From assembly GCA_031401675.1 (NCBI GenBank), contig JANNRR010000085.1:24932-88931 (forward strand): a DNA stretch of 64,000 nucleotides. Direction: 5' to 3'. The notes beneath the pieces were generated by a model that saw only the letters and a program-made list of their open reading frames with translations, was not told the origin of the DNA and did not search any database. Below, in pieces: positions 26,345-34,792 of the stretch (position 1 is the stretch's first letter; the number at the start of each line of letters is the position of its first letter). This DNA comes from JANNRR01 sp031401675. Lineage in GTDB: Bacteria; Pseudomonadota; Alphaproteobacteria; Rhodobacterales; Rhodobacteraceae. Position numbers and translations under genes: made by a program.

Positions 26345-26755
26345 ATGGCTGGCTATTCCCCGACGCCGCTCTACCGCAAACTGGGGCTCAAGGCCGGGGT
26401 GCAGCCGGTGGTGATCGCACCGCCCCGGCCCTATGACGACCTTCTGGGCATACCGACCAACGCCCTGCAGCTGTCGCCGGACGATCCGCTGCCGCAGGGT
26501 ATGGCTTACCTGCACCTCTTTACCATCGCCCGCAGCGAACTGGCCGACGTGCTGACCCGCGCCCGCCCCTGCATCGCGCCGGACGCAATAATCTGGGTGT
26601 CCTGGCCGAAAAAGGCGTCGCGCCGGCCGACCGACATCACCGAGGATGTGATCCGGACGGTCTGCCTGCCGATGGGCTACGTGGACATCAAGGTTTGCGC
26701 CGTCGATGAGGTCTGGTCGGGCCTGAAACTGATGATCCGCAAATCCCTGCGCTGA
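26345..26755 (+). CDS. DUF3052-family protein
   Basis: Protein of 136 residues, function unknown. It carries the DUF3052 core IIWVSWPKKASRRPTDITED near residue 82, followed by RTVCLPMGYVDIKVCAVDEVWSGLKLM. It has no signal peptide or membrane segment. The ATG follows the sulfotransferase stop with no gap, so the two are co-translated. Two GC hairpins lie just downstream. Confidence 0.85.
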   Translation: MAGYSPTPLYRKLGLKAGVQPVVIAPPRPYDDLLGIPTNALQLSPDDPLPQGMAYLHLFTIARSELADVLTRARPCIAPDAIIWVSWPKKASRRPTDITEDVIRTVCLPMGYVDIKVCAVDEVWSGLKLMIRKSLR

Positions 26756-27280
26756 TCCGGGCCCCGCTGCCCAGGGGGCTGCGCGCCCCCGCCGGGGCTG
26801 CGCCCCGACTCCCCCCGGGATATTTGCAACGGAATGAAGGGAAAGGCGAGGTTGCGCAGATCCCGGAAAGTCGGATCCACATTCCAGGTCGACATGGCAT
26901 GGCGGCGCGGCACCCGGACCCGCCACCGCCGGATTGAAGTGCCAGCGGGTGCACAGGGACGGGGGGAAGGCTGGGTCGGCACCCCGCCGGGGATCACTCC
27001 AGCGGCGGGATGCCTTCACTCCGTACGGTCATCGGCTTCCCAGCCTGTACCGTGGCACCACCCTGCCCTGAAAAGGTTAGGCAAATCTTTCCCGTTCAGT
27101 CCGTCACAAATATCCCCGCCGGAGGCGAATCTGGTCGTCACGCCGTTGTCGATACTGCCGACCCGCCTCGCCGCCGTCCGCATCAGCGGCGCGCGGTGAC
27201 GGCCCCAGCGGGGCCCGAAGCGCGCGCCCCCTCCCCGATCAGACTGGGTCGATCAGACTGCGCCGATCAGATTGGGTCGA
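26756..27280. other. 525-bp non-coding region with hairpins and inverted short repeats
   Basis: No convincing gene; the open frames lack homology or a ribosome site. Two stem-loops lie close after the DUF3052 stop (gggggc/gccccc at 26774-26790 and cggggc/gccccg at 26793-26807), probably transcript ends. The 10-mer gggatatttg at 26817-26826 recurs inverted at 27107-27116, each next to a C/G-rich run. A 14-bp tandem repeat abuts the adenosine kinase stop. Confidence 0.6.
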
Positions 27281-27292
27281 TCAATCCGCACC
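27237..27292. repeat. 14-bp tandem repeat next to adenosine kinase 3' end
   Basis: Three 14-bp units, GATCAGACTGGGTC, GATCAGACTGCGCC and GATCAGATTGGGTC (27237-27278), are followed by a degenerate fourth beginning GATCAATCC that includes the adenosine kinase stop codon (27281-27283). Confidence 0.85.
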
Positions 27293-28273
27293 GTGCCTGG
27301 CAAACAGCGCCCGCAAATCCGCGTCGGGCCGCGCGCCGATATGGCTGATCACTTCGGATGCCGCAATACAGCCCATGCGGCCGCAGGTCTCCAGTTCCCG
27401 CCCGTTGCTCAGCCCCCACAGGAATGCGCTGGCAAACAGATCACCGGCCCCGGTCGCATCCACGATCTGCGTCGGGATCGCCGGAACATGCCAGCGGTCA
27501 CCGCCGCAAATCACATGCGCACCTTTGGCGCCCTCGGTGCAGGCCACGGTTTCCACATCGGCACCGGCAGCCGACAGGGCGGCGTCGAAATCTGCGGTCT
27601 GGTACATCGACAGCAATTCGGCGCGGTTGGCGAACAACAGGTCGACATCGTCACGGATCATCGTTCGGAACGCGTCGCGGTGCCGCTCGACACAGAACGG
27701 ATCGCTCAGCGTGATCGACACCCGCCCGCCCGCGCGCTTGCAGGCCCGGATGGCCTTGGCAAACGCCTCGTGGCTTTCCGGCCCGTCAAAGCGGTAGCCT
27801 TCCAGATAGATCCACTCCGCCGCCGCCATCTGCTCTTCGAAGATATCCGCCGGCGACAGGAATTCGGTGACGCCCAGATAGGTGTTCATCGATCGCTCGC
27901 CGTCCGGCGTCACCAGAATGATGCTGCGCCCGGTTTCCTGCGCGGCGGTCCTTGGCGCCATCGGCGTGGCATAGCCCGCCCCCTGCGCCCGCAGGTCGTG
28001 GGCAAAGATCGCGCCCAGCTGGTCGTCCTTGACCTTACCGACATAGGCCGTCCGCCCGCCAAGCTGCGCGATACCGGCAATGGTGTTGGCTGCAGAACCG
28101 CCGCTGATCTCGCGGGCCGGGCCGATTCTTGCATACAGATCGACGGCGCGCGGCATGTCGATCAGCTGCATCACGCCCTTCTGCACCCCGGCCTCTGCCA
28201 GGAACGCGTCGGGAGCATGCGCCAGAACATCCACCAGCGCATTGCCGATGCCGACGACTTGGTATTGCTTCAT
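27281..28273 (-). CDS. PfkB-family sugar kinase (adenosine kinase type)
   Basis: Ribokinase-fold kinase, 330 residues, most like the alphaproteobacterial adenosine kinases that make AMP from adenosine and ATP. Motifs: VVGIGNALVDVLA at the start, GGSAANTIAGIAQLGG (substrate side) and the PfkB signature VDATGAGDLFASAFLWGL with the catalytic Asp near residue 285. The start overlaps the end of nth by 4 nt. Adenosine specificity is inferred from overall likeness. Confidence 0.9.
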   Translation of the reverse strand: MKQYQVVGIGNALVDVLAHAPDAFLAEAGVQKGVMQLIDMPRAVDLYARIGPAREISGGSAANTIAGIAQLGGRTAYVGKVKDDQLGAIFAHDLRAQGAGYATPMAPRTAAQETGRSIILVTPDGERSMNTYLGVTEFLSPADIFEEQMAAAEWIYLEGYRFDGPESHEAFAKAIRACKRAGGRVSITLSDPFCVERHRDAFRTMIRDDVDLLFANRAELLSMYQTADFDAALSAAGADVETVACTEGAKGAHVICGGDRWHVPAIPTQIVDATGAGDLFASAFLWGLSNGRELETCGRMGCIAASEVISHIGARPDADLRALFARHGAD

Positions 28274-28914
28274 TCGGTCTTGTCCTCATGGGGGCACAGG
28301 TCGCGGATCAGGCAGACCCGGCATTTCGGCTTGCGCGCCGTACAGATATACCGTCCGTGCAGGATCAGCCAGTGATGCGCATGTTTCTGAAACCCGGCCG
28401 GCACCTGATCCTCGATGGCACGCTCGACCGCTGCGACATCGCGGCCCGGCGCAATGCCGGTGCGGTTGCAGACGCGGAACACATGGGTATCGACCGCCTG
28501 CGCCGGCAGCCCCCACCACATGTTCAGCACAACGTTGGCCGTCTTGCGCCCCACACCCGGCAGGCTCTGCAGCGCCGCCCGGCTGGCGGGCACCTGCCCC
28601 CCGAAGTCGTCGACCAGCATCCGGCTCATCTTCATGACATGGCGGGCCTTGGTGCGGAACAGGCCGATGGTCCGGATCGCTTCGATCAGGCCCTCTTCCC
28701 CCAGCGCCAGCATCTTCTGCGGCGTGTCGACCCGTGCGAACAGCGGGCCGGTGGCCCGGTTCACCCCGACGTCCGTCGCCTGCGCCGACAGGGCGACGGC
28801 CACCAGCAGCGTGTAGGCGTTGACATGGTGCAACTCGCCCTTCGGTTCCGGCTCTGCCGCCTGAAACCGGGTGAAAATCTGTTGCACCGTCGCATAGTCA
28901 AGCTGCCCTGCCAT
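28270..28914 (-). CDS. nth: Endonuclease III
   Basis: Base-excision-repair glycosylase/AP lyase for oxidised pyrimidines. From ATG 28914 it has 214 residues, normal for Nth. Motifs: helix-hairpin-helix LPGVGRKTANVVLN with the catalytic Lys, DTHVFRVCNR with the catalytic Asp, and the [4Fe-4S] ligands C-x6-C-x2-C-x5-C in CTARKPKCRVCLIRDLC near the C-terminus. It is upstream of, and coupled to, adenosine kinase, and divergent from the AraC-MGMT gene, another DNA repair gene. Confidence 0.96.
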   Translation of the reverse strand: MAGQLDYATVQQIFTRFQAAEPEPKGELHHVNAYTLLVAVALSAQATDVGVNRATGPLFARVDTPQKMLALGEEGLIEAIRTIGLFRTKARHVMKMSRMLVDDFGGQVPASRAALQSLPGVGRKTANVVLNMWWGLPAQAVDTHVFRVCNRTGIAPGRDVAAVERAIEDQVPAGFQKHAHHWLILHGRYICTARKPKCRVCLIRDLCPHEDKTE

Positions 28915-29019
28915 TCCGGCGGTATGCCGCGCCCGCCGGGCCACGGCAAGCCGGATAGCGCAAATTCCGGGTCGCGGCGGCCCCCGGTTTCGCCTAGGTT
29001 TGTCGCCAAGGAGAGTGCC

Positions 29020-29862
29020 ATGCTTGATGACCTGAACAGCCCCGCCTACCACTATTCCGTCATTGCCCGCGCCCTGGCGCAGATCGATGCCAGTCCAGAG
29101 CCGCTCGGCCTCGACACGCTGGCCGAACGGCTGCAGATGAGCCCGGCGCACTTTCAGCGGGTGTTTTCGCGCTGGGTCGGGGTGTCGCCCAAGCGCTACC
29201 AGCAGTATCTGACGCTGGATCATGCCAAGCGTCTGCTCGCTGACCGCTTCACGGTGCTGGATACCAGTGCGGCGTCCGGCCTGTCCGGCGGCGGCCGTCT
29301 GCACGATCTGTTCCTGCGGTGGGAAGCGATGAGCCCCGGCGAATATGCCAAGGCCGGGGCGGGATTGTTGATCCGCTACGGCTGGTTCCCGTCGCCGTTC
29401 GGCGAAGTGCTGGCGATGGCGACCGACCGTGGCCTCTGCGGCATGGGTTTTGCCGAGGATACCGGGCGCGACCCGGCACTGGCCGACATGATGGCGCGCT
29501 GGCCCGCCGCGACCTACACCCTCGATCAGGCTGCCGTGGCCCCGCTGGTTGCCGATGCCTTTTCCGCCTCCACCCAGACCCGCCTGCACCTGATCGGCGC
29601 GCCGTTCCAGATCAAGGTGTGGGAGGCTTTGTTGCAAATTCCTTCAGGCCAGGTCACCACCTATTCCGAGATTGCCGGGGCCATCGGCAGCCCGCGCGCC
29701 GTCCGCGCGGTCGGCACCGCCGTCGGACGCAATCCGATCAGCTGGCTGATCCCCTGCCACCGCGCCCTGCGCAAATCCGGCGGGCTGGGGGGCTACCACT
29801 GGGGCCTGCCTGTCAAGCGGGCGATGCTGGCCTGGGAAGCGGCCCGGGCCGACAGCGCCTGA
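29020..29862 (+). CDS. AraC-type HTH fused to O6-methylguanine-DNA methyltransferase
   Basis: DNA repair methyltransferase of 280 residues. The N-terminal 100 residues hold an AraC-type HTH (LAERLQMSPAHFQRVFSRWVGVSPKRYQQY). The C-terminal part holds the MGMT domain with IPCHRAL, whose Cys accepts the methyl group, plus ALLQIPSGQVTTYSEIA. The Ada N-terminal Cys4 phosphotriester domain is absent, so it probably lacks the Ada methylation switch. The ATG follows AAGGAGAG. Divergent from nth. Confidence 0.93.
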   Translation: MLDDLNSPAYHYSVIARALAQIDASPEPLGLDTLAERLQMSPAHFQRVFSRWVGVSPKRYQQYLTLDHAKRLLADRFTVLDTSAASGLSGGGRLHDLFLRWEAMSPGEYAKAGAGLLIRYGWFPSPFGEVLAMATDRGLCGMGFAEDTGRDPALADMMARWPAATYTLDQAAVAPLVADAFSASTQTRLHLIGAPFQIKVWEALLQIPSGQVTTYSEIAGAIGSPRAVRAVGTAVGRNPISWLIPCHRALRKSGGLGGYHWGLPVKRAMLAWEAARADSA

Positions 29863-30020
29863 CAATCGGCCCGGCGATCCTCCGCCTGCGGTCCGGGTTG
29901 CGCAAGAAGCCGCCGAAAGCTGCTGCAGGTTATTCGATAACATCGGCACTTGGTATAAGACGCAGCCTGTAAAGCCGCGCGGGCATCAGCCCGGCGGTGC
30001 AACCAAGCGAGGCGCAACTG

Positions 30021-30665
30021 ATGAAACTGACAAGGACTCTGATCGTGGCAACCCTGTGCGCGGCCGTGCTGGCCGCCTGTACGCCGGACCCGAACGCACC
30101 TCCACGGCAGAACACCACCACCGGCGCACTGACCGGTGCGGTGATCGGCGGCATCATCGGCGGCCAGGGCAAGGGCGACAACACCGCCCAGACCATCGGC
30201 GGCGCGGTCATCGGCGGCCTGATCGGCGGCGCCATCGGCAATGATCTGGACCGGCAGGCGGCAGAACTGCGCAACAGCGTCAGCGGCAATGTCGGCATCA
30301 CCAATACCGGGTCCGAACTGATCGTGACCATGCCGCAGGACATCCTGTTTGCCTTCGACAGCGACACCCTGCGCCCCGATCTGACCAATGACCTGTTTGC
30401 CGTGGCCCGCAGCCTGCAGCGCTACCCCAACAGCACGGTTCAGGTCGTCGGCCACACCGACAATGTCGGCACTTCGGCCTACAACCAGGACCTGTCGCAG
30501 CGCCGCGCCGCTTCGGTCGCCAACGTGCTGATCAGCGCAGGCGTGCCGGGTGGCCGTGTCGTGGCCTTCGGACGCGGCGAAGATCAACCGGTGGCGTCGA
30601 ACCTGACGCCAGACGGGCGCGCCCGCAACCGCCGTGTCGACATCATCATCCGCCCGACCAACTGA
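30021..30665 (+). CDS. OmpA-family outer-membrane lipoprotein (YiaD-like)
   Basis: Lipoprotein of 214 residues that probably ties the outer membrane to peptidoglycan. It has a signal with lipobox LAAC (near residue 20), a glycine-zipper region (GAVIGGIIGGQGKG and GAVIGGLIGGAIG), and a C-terminal OmpA domain with FAFDSDTLRPDL, VVGHTDNVGTSAYNQDLSQRRA and RNRRVDIII. A GAGG site precedes the ATG. It ends before a strong terminator. Confidence 0.94.
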   Translation: MKLTRTLIVATLCAAVLAACTPDPNAPPRQNTTTGALTGAVIGGIIGGQGKGDNTAQTIGGAVIGGLIGGAIGNDLDRQAAELRNSVSGNVGITNTGSELIVTMPQDILFAFDSDTLRPDLTNDLFAVARSLQRYPNSTVQVVGHTDNVGTSAYNQDLSQRRAASVANVLISAGVPGGRVVAFGRGEDQPVASNLTPDGRARNRRVDIIIRPTN

Positions 30666-30682
30666 AGGCGGCATGACAATCG

Positions 30683-30709
30683 GGGCCGGGCCTTGTGCCC
30701 GGCCCTTTT
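30683..30709 (+). terminator. Rho-independent terminator after OmpA lipoprotein gene
   Basis: Perfect 9-bp stem gggccgggc/gcccggccc with a 5-base loop, followed by TTTT. Confidence 0.85.
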
Positions 30710-30762
30710 CTGTTGTGAATGCCGGGCCTTGGACATAATCCTTGACCAATCCCGAGGTCGCC

Positions 30763-31533
30763 ATGCCGTTTCACAAGGTTCAGCCGGAAAAACTGTCGCA
30801 GTCGGTGATCCGACAGATCGAACTGTTGATCCTGCGCGGCATCCTGCGCCCGGGCGAGCGCTTGCCGTCAGAACGTGACCTGTCGGAAAAGCTCGATGTC
30901 TCGCGCCCCAGCCTGCGCGAAGCCGTTGCGGCGCTGGAAACGCGCGGCCTGCTGACTTCCCGCGCCGGGGCGGGCATCTATGTCGCCGCCATGATCGGCT
31001 CGGCATTTTCGCCTTCGCTGGTGCAGTTGTTCGCGGCGCATGAAGAAGCGATGTTCGACTACATTGCCTTTCGCCGCGACATGGAAGGGCTGGCGGCCGA
31101 ACGCGCCGCCCGGATGGCATCCGATACCGACCTGTCGGTGATCAATGCGATCTATCACAAGATGGAGGCGGCGCACAGCAAGCGCAATCCGGCGGACGAG
31201 GCGGCGCTGGATGCCGATTTCCACCTGTCGATCATCGAGGCCGGGCACAATGTGATCATGCTGCACATGATGCGGGCAATGTTCGACCTGCTGCGCACCG
31301 GCGTCTTTTACAACCGGCAGATCATGTTCAAGCAGCGCACCACCCGTGACACGCTCCTGGACCAGCACCGGGCCATCAACACCGCCCTGCAATCGCGCAA
31401 TCCCGCAGCCGCCCGCGCCGCGGTCGAGGCGCACCTGACCTTTGTCGAACAGGCCCTGGCCGATCATCAGCGCACCGAAAAGCACGAACAGATCGCCCGC
31501 CAGCGGCTGGAGCATGAACAGTCGCGGGGTTAG
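30763..31533 (+). CDS. FadR/GntR-family transcriptional regulator
   Basis: Winged-helix regulator with an FCD ligand domain, 256 residues. The N-terminal HTH contains LRPGERLPSERDLSEKL and VSRPSLREAVAALETRGLL; the C-terminal helical FCD domain shows FRRDMEGLAAERAARMA and DADFHLSIIEAGHN, with metal-binding His/Asp positions. It is similar to regulators of organic-acid use (PdhR/LldR/GlcC type), but its target is not evident: no catabolic gene adjoins it. The ATG at 30763 follows GAGG; an in-frame TTG seven codons upstream is less likely. Confidence 0.9.
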   Translation: MPFHKVQPEKLSQSVIRQIELLILRGILRPGERLPSERDLSEKLDVSRPSLREAVAALETRGLLTSRAGAGIYVAAMIGSAFSPSLVQLFAAHEEAMFDYIAFRRDMEGLAAERAARMASDTDLSVINAIYHKMEAAHSKRNPADEAALDADFHLSIIEAGHNVIMLHMMRAMFDLLRTGVFYNRQIMFKQRTTRDTLLDQHRAINTALQSRNPAAARAAVEAHLTFVEQALADHQRTEKHEQIARQRLEHEQSRG

Positions 31534-31985
31534 GGCAGGGGGGCCGTTTGGAGGAATTTCCCTATCTTCGCCACCCGATCCGCCGTTCGACGTGATGCGC
31601 CCGGGCCGATCAGGTGGCCGTCCAGTGGACGGACGCCCGGCCCGTTGCCTGAAGGCACAAGCCGAAAGGCAAGGGGAGGGGGGCTTGGTGCCATGGTCGG
31701 GAAATCGGGGCGTGCCTGACTGGGCGGGCGCTCTACCCGCGCCTGCCCCGGGCAGGCAGGCGCGCCCCGATTTGATTGAAGTCAAATCGCGCAGGAAACA
31801 GAAGCAGACGCTTGCCAGTCCCCACACCAGCCCAAGAGATTCTGCGCCATGCGGACCACCTCTTTGCAGGACGCTTCCCCCAAACTCCCCCCGGGGGACG
31901 CAATCCCTTGGCCCCAAAATGCAGACGCCGACCCCGCTATGGGACCGGCGCGGCAAATCAATCGGCCCGGGTTCGGGACAAGCCC
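31534..31985. other. 450-bp non-coding region between fadR-type gene and atpF, with inverted repeats
   Basis: No supported gene lies here; it holds the 3' ends of the two convergent transcription units. Inverted repeats seen: ccgtcc/ggacgg (31618-31632), gcctgcc/ggcaggc (31741-31757) and cgatttga/tcaaatcg (31768-31789). The last two, read on the minus strand, are plausible end signals of the atp operon, though no T-run follows. Confidence 0.55.
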
Positions 31986-32543
31986 TCAGTGCATCTGCTG
32001 CTCGACCTGCGCGATCGACGCCTCGATCAGGGCATCGCCGTCCTTGGCGGTCATGCTTTTCGCCAGCACGTCGCCGGCGGCAGCCACCGCCACCGACACT
32101 GCCCGGTCACGCACTGCCCGCACGGCCGCCGCTTCGGCAGACGCGATCTGATCCTCGGCAGCCTTGACCCGGCGGGCAATCGATTGCGTCAGATCGGCCT
32201 TGGCCTTGTCTGCCGCCGCATTGGCTTCGTCGCGCGCCTGCGCCACGATCCGCCCCGATTGCTCCTGCACCTCGCGCTGCTTGCGCTCATAGGAGGCCAA
32301 CAGTTTCTGCGCCTCGTCGCGCAGCGCACGTGCTTCGGCCAGATCGGCACTGATCCCAGCGGCGCGCTTGTCCAACAGGCCGGTAAGGATGCCCGGTACC
32401 TTGAAATAGATCAGCACGCCGACGAACACGATGAACGCCAGCATCACCACGAACTCGGTGCTGCGCAGGGAAAAGAACGCCTCGCCTTCGGCAAAGGCCG
32501 GCGTGGCGACAATGGCGAAAACTGGCAGAAGTCTTTTCATCAT
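31986..32543 (-). CDS. atpF: ATP synthase F0 subunit b
   Basis: Peripheral-stalk subunit of the F1F0 ATP synthase. It has 185 residues: an N-terminal hydrophobic stretch, a membrane segment (VVMLAFIVFVGVLIYF), then a long charged, Ala-rich coiled coil that runs to the C-terminus. It is the last gene of atpI-atpB-atpE-atpF'-atpF and follows the b' gene by 2 bp. The F1 genes are elsewhere, as usual in alphaproteobacteria. Confidence 0.95.
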   Translation of the reverse strand: MMKRLLPVFAIVATPAFAEGEAFFSLRSTEFVVMLAFIVFVGVLIYFKVPGILTGLLDKRAAGISADLAEARALRDEAQKLLASYERKQREVQEQSGRIVAQARDEANAAADKAKADLTQSIARRVKAAEDQIASAEAAAVRAVRDRAVSVAVAAAGDVLAKSMTAKDGDALIEASIAQVEQQMH

Positions 32544-32545
32544 GA

Positions 32546-33085
32546 TCAGCCCTTCAACCGTGCCGTGACGGCGGCCCCGATGGTCGCCGCATCAGCCTTG
32601 TTTCCGAACGCCGCAACGATGGCTTCGGCGGTATCCCGTGCCACCTCGGTCACGCTGCTGACCGCAGATTCGCGGATTTCCGCGATCCGTGCCTCGGCGG
32701 CACCGGCCTGGACCGCCAGTTCGGCGTCGGCCTTGGCGGTCGCCACATCCAGGTCCTTCTGGATCTCGGCCTTGGCCGCCGCGATGATTCGCGCCGCTTC
32801 GGACCGGGCATCGGCCCGCGCCTGATGATAGGCCTTGTCCGCCGCCACCGCCTTCTGCTTCAGCTCGTCCGCAACCGCGACATCGCCGGCAATCAACCCG
32901 CGCCGTTCGGCCAGAATCGACCCGATGCGCGGCAACGCCACCCGCGTCAGCAGCAGGTAGATCGCCACCAGCGCCACAACCAGCCAGAAGATCTGGTTGG
33001 GAAAGGTCGCGAAATCCAGCTGCGGCATGCCGGCGCTTTCGGCGGCATGCCCGCCGGCACCTGCTGCTTCTGTTTCAGTCGCCAT
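32546..33085 (-). CDS. atpF': ATP synthase F0 subunit b'
   Basis: Second, diverged stalk subunit found in photosynthetic bacteria and alphaproteobacteria, where b and b' form a heterodimer. It has 179 residues: a short Gly/Ala-rich lead, PQLDFATFPNQIFWLVVALVAIY as the membrane segment, then a coiled coil with PRIGSILAERR. It lies between atpE and atpF on the same strand. Confidence 0.94.
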   Translation of the reverse strand: MATETEAAGAGGHAAESAGMPQLDFATFPNQIFWLVVALVAIYLLLTRVALPRIGSILAERRGLIAGDVAVADELKQKAVAADKAYHQARADARSEAARIIAAAKAEIQKDLDVATAKADAELAVQAGAAEARIAEIRESAVSSVTEVARDTAEAIVAAFGNKADAATIGAAVTARLKG

Positions 33086-33151
33086 GTCCTACCCCTTCGC
33101 GCCTCTGTCCCGGGCAGGCCCTTCGGCCCGCCCCGTTGCCCAAAGCCGGAG

Positions 33152-33388
33152 TCAGACTGCGAACATCAGCAGCAGCGCCACCAGGAACGAGAAGATGCCG
33201 AAGGCTTCGGCAAAGGCGATGCCGATGAACAGCATCGCGGTCTGGCCGGGTGCCGCCGACGGGTTGCGCAGCGCCCCCGACAGGAAGTTGCCGGCCACAT
33301 TGCCCACGCCGACTGCGGCGCCACCCATGCCGATACAGGCCAGACCTGCACCGATGTAGGCACCCATTTGTACGATATCACCTTCCAT
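33152..33388 (-). CDS. atpE: ATP synthase F0 subunit c
   Basis: Ring-forming proteolipid that carries protons through F0. It has 78 residues and two hydrophobic helices: the first rich in Gly (GAGLACIGMGGAAVGVG), then a polar loop ALRNPSA, then IGIAFAEAFGIFSF with the proton-binding Glu. It lies 44 bp after atpB. Confidence 0.97.
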   Translation of the reverse strand: MEGDIVQMGAYIGAGLACIGMGGAAVGVGNVAGNFLSGALRNPSAAPGQTAMLFIGIAFAEAFGIFSFLVALLLMFAV

Positions 33389-33432
33389 AGTCGCTCTCCT
33401 TGGATTGGAATTCAGAATTGTTCAGCCCCGGC

Positions 33433-34236
33433 CTAGTGATGCGGATGCACGGCATCCTTCAGATACACGCAGGTCAGGATGGTAAAGACATAGGCCTGGA
33501 TGAAACACACCAGCACCTCGAACCCGTACATCGCGGTGATCGCCAGGATCGATACCGGCGACAGCACCGCAATCGCGGCAAACCCGGCAAACACCTTGAT
33601 CACCGCATGTCCGGCCATCATGTTGCCGGCAAGCCGGATCGAGTGGCTCATCGGCCGCACGAAATAGGAAATCAGCTCGATCACCGCCAGCACCGGCCGC
33701 AACGGCAACGGCGCGGACGCGACCCAGAACAGCGACAGAAAGCCCGCGCGGTTCAGCACGAACCCAAGAATGGTCACGCTCAGGAACACCGCCATCGCCA
33801 TCACCGCCGTCACCGCAATGTGCGACGTGGTGGTAAAGGCCCCCGGGATCAGACCCAGAAAGTTCGAAAACACGATGAACAGGAACAGGGTCAGCACATA
33901 CGGAAAGTACTTCAGCCCATCCTTGCCGGTCACATCCTCGATCATCTTGTAGACAAAACCGTAGGCCAGTTCGGCGACCGATTGCAGCCGCGATGGCACC
34001 ACCGCCCGGCTGCGGGTGCCCAGCAGCATCAGTCCGGCCACCGCCAGAACCGTCAGGGCCATCCACAGCGTGACGTTGGTCGGCGTGTACCAATAGATCG
34101 GGCCGTCGCCGAACAACGGCGATATCAGGAACTGCTCCATCGGATGGAACGAAAGCCCGGTCGCCGCCTCCCCGCCAGCCGCTGCCGCTTCGCCAGCCAC
34201 TACCGCTTCGCCGGTCGCTGTTGTTTCGGTCGCCAC
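33433..34236 (-). CDS. atpB: ATP synthase F0 subunit a
   Basis: Membrane subunit forming the proton half-channels. It has 267 residues; an Ala/Glu/Thr-rich lead of about 25 residues precedes FHPMEQFLISPLFG. The essential Arg is in VRPMSHSIRLAGNMMAGH, with later helix VCFIQAYVFTILTCVYL near the C-terminus. It follows atpI by 2 bp and starts the core of the F0 operon. Confidence 0.96.
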   Translation of the reverse strand: MATETTATGEAVVAGEAAAAGGEAATGLSFHPMEQFLISPLFGDGPIYWYTPTNVTLWMALTVLAVAGLMLLGTRSRAVVPSRLQSVAELAYGFVYKMIEDVTGKDGLKYFPYVLTLFLFIVFSNFLGLIPGAFTTTSHIAVTAVMAMAVFLSVTILGFVLNRAGFLSLFWVASAPLPLRPVLAVIELISYFVRPMSHSIRLAGNMMAGHAVIKVFAGFAAIAVLSPVSILAITAMYGFEVLVCFIQAYVFTILTCVYLKDAVHPHH

Positions 34237-34238
34237 GT

Positions 34239-34565
34239 TCAGTCCCCTTCGCCCTTGGCAGATTGCGCTGCCACGCTTCCCGCCTGCAGCTCCTGCGCCG
34301 TCCGGATCATCACCCTGACCCCGGCGGCAAAGCCCAGCAGGCTGAACAGCACCATCATGAACGGCAGGGTCCCGAAGACCATGTCCAGCCCGTATCCGAT
34401 GCCAAAGCCGATCCCCAGTCCGGACACCAACTCTATCGCCATTCGCCAGGCATACTGCGCCTGCCCCAAACCGCTCGCTTGCCGCTCGGGCGCGTCCACC
34501 ACCTTGGCCCGGGCGATCCGTGCTTCAAGCTGCCGCAGCCGCTCCGGATCGGGGTCGTCGGTCAT
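34239..34565 (-). CDS. atpI: ATP synthase accessory protein I
   Basis: Small membrane protein thought to help assemble the c-ring or import Mg2+. From ATG 34565 (MTDDPDPERLRQLE) it has 108 residues: a charged N-terminal part, then two membrane segments (LVSGLGIGFGIGYGLDMV and MMVLFSLLGFAAGVRVM). It is the first gene of the atp F0 operon. The promoter should lie in the 230 bp before the divergent arsR-type gene. Confidence 0.92.
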   Translation of the reverse strand: MTDDPDPERLRQLEARIARAKVVDAPERQASGLGQAQYAWRMAIELVSGLGIGFGIGYGLDMVFGTLPFMMVLFSLLGFAAGVRVMIRTAQELQAGSVAAQSAKGEGD

Positions 34566-34744
34566 GCTGCATGCCCCTTCGACAGTCGCCGGCAACCTAG
34601 GGGCCGGCCCACCCCGAGTCAAGGCGGCATGAGGGCCGGCCATTCACCATTATCCTATTGAAAGTAAAACACTATTTCTGTGGCTTTCCCGGCGCGGCCA
34701 CGCCGCCGCCCGCCAGACCGGCCCGATCCCCGGCCCCGGCATAT

Positions 34745-34760
34745 TCAACCATCCGGTTGA
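34745..34760. promoter_or_regulatory. Probable ArsR-type operator
   Basis: Perfect inverted repeat TCAACC-ATCC-GGTTGA, 33 bp before the ArsR-family start codon. The CAACC-N4-GGTTG pattern is a known operator type for this sub-family (general knowledge). It implies autoregulation. Confidence 0.72.
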
Positions 34761-34792
34761 CGATCGGCCGCCGCCGCCCCAGATTGCCGGCC

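Noticed and set aside
26834..27199. Open frame of 121 codons in the region after DUF3052
   Set aside because: No ribosome site that fits, low-complexity composition and no recognisable motif; hairpins and repeats lie within it.
31442..32167. Open frame of 241 codons downstream of the FadR-type gene
   Set aside because: Pro/Arg-rich shadow overlapping two real genes and hairpins; no domain.
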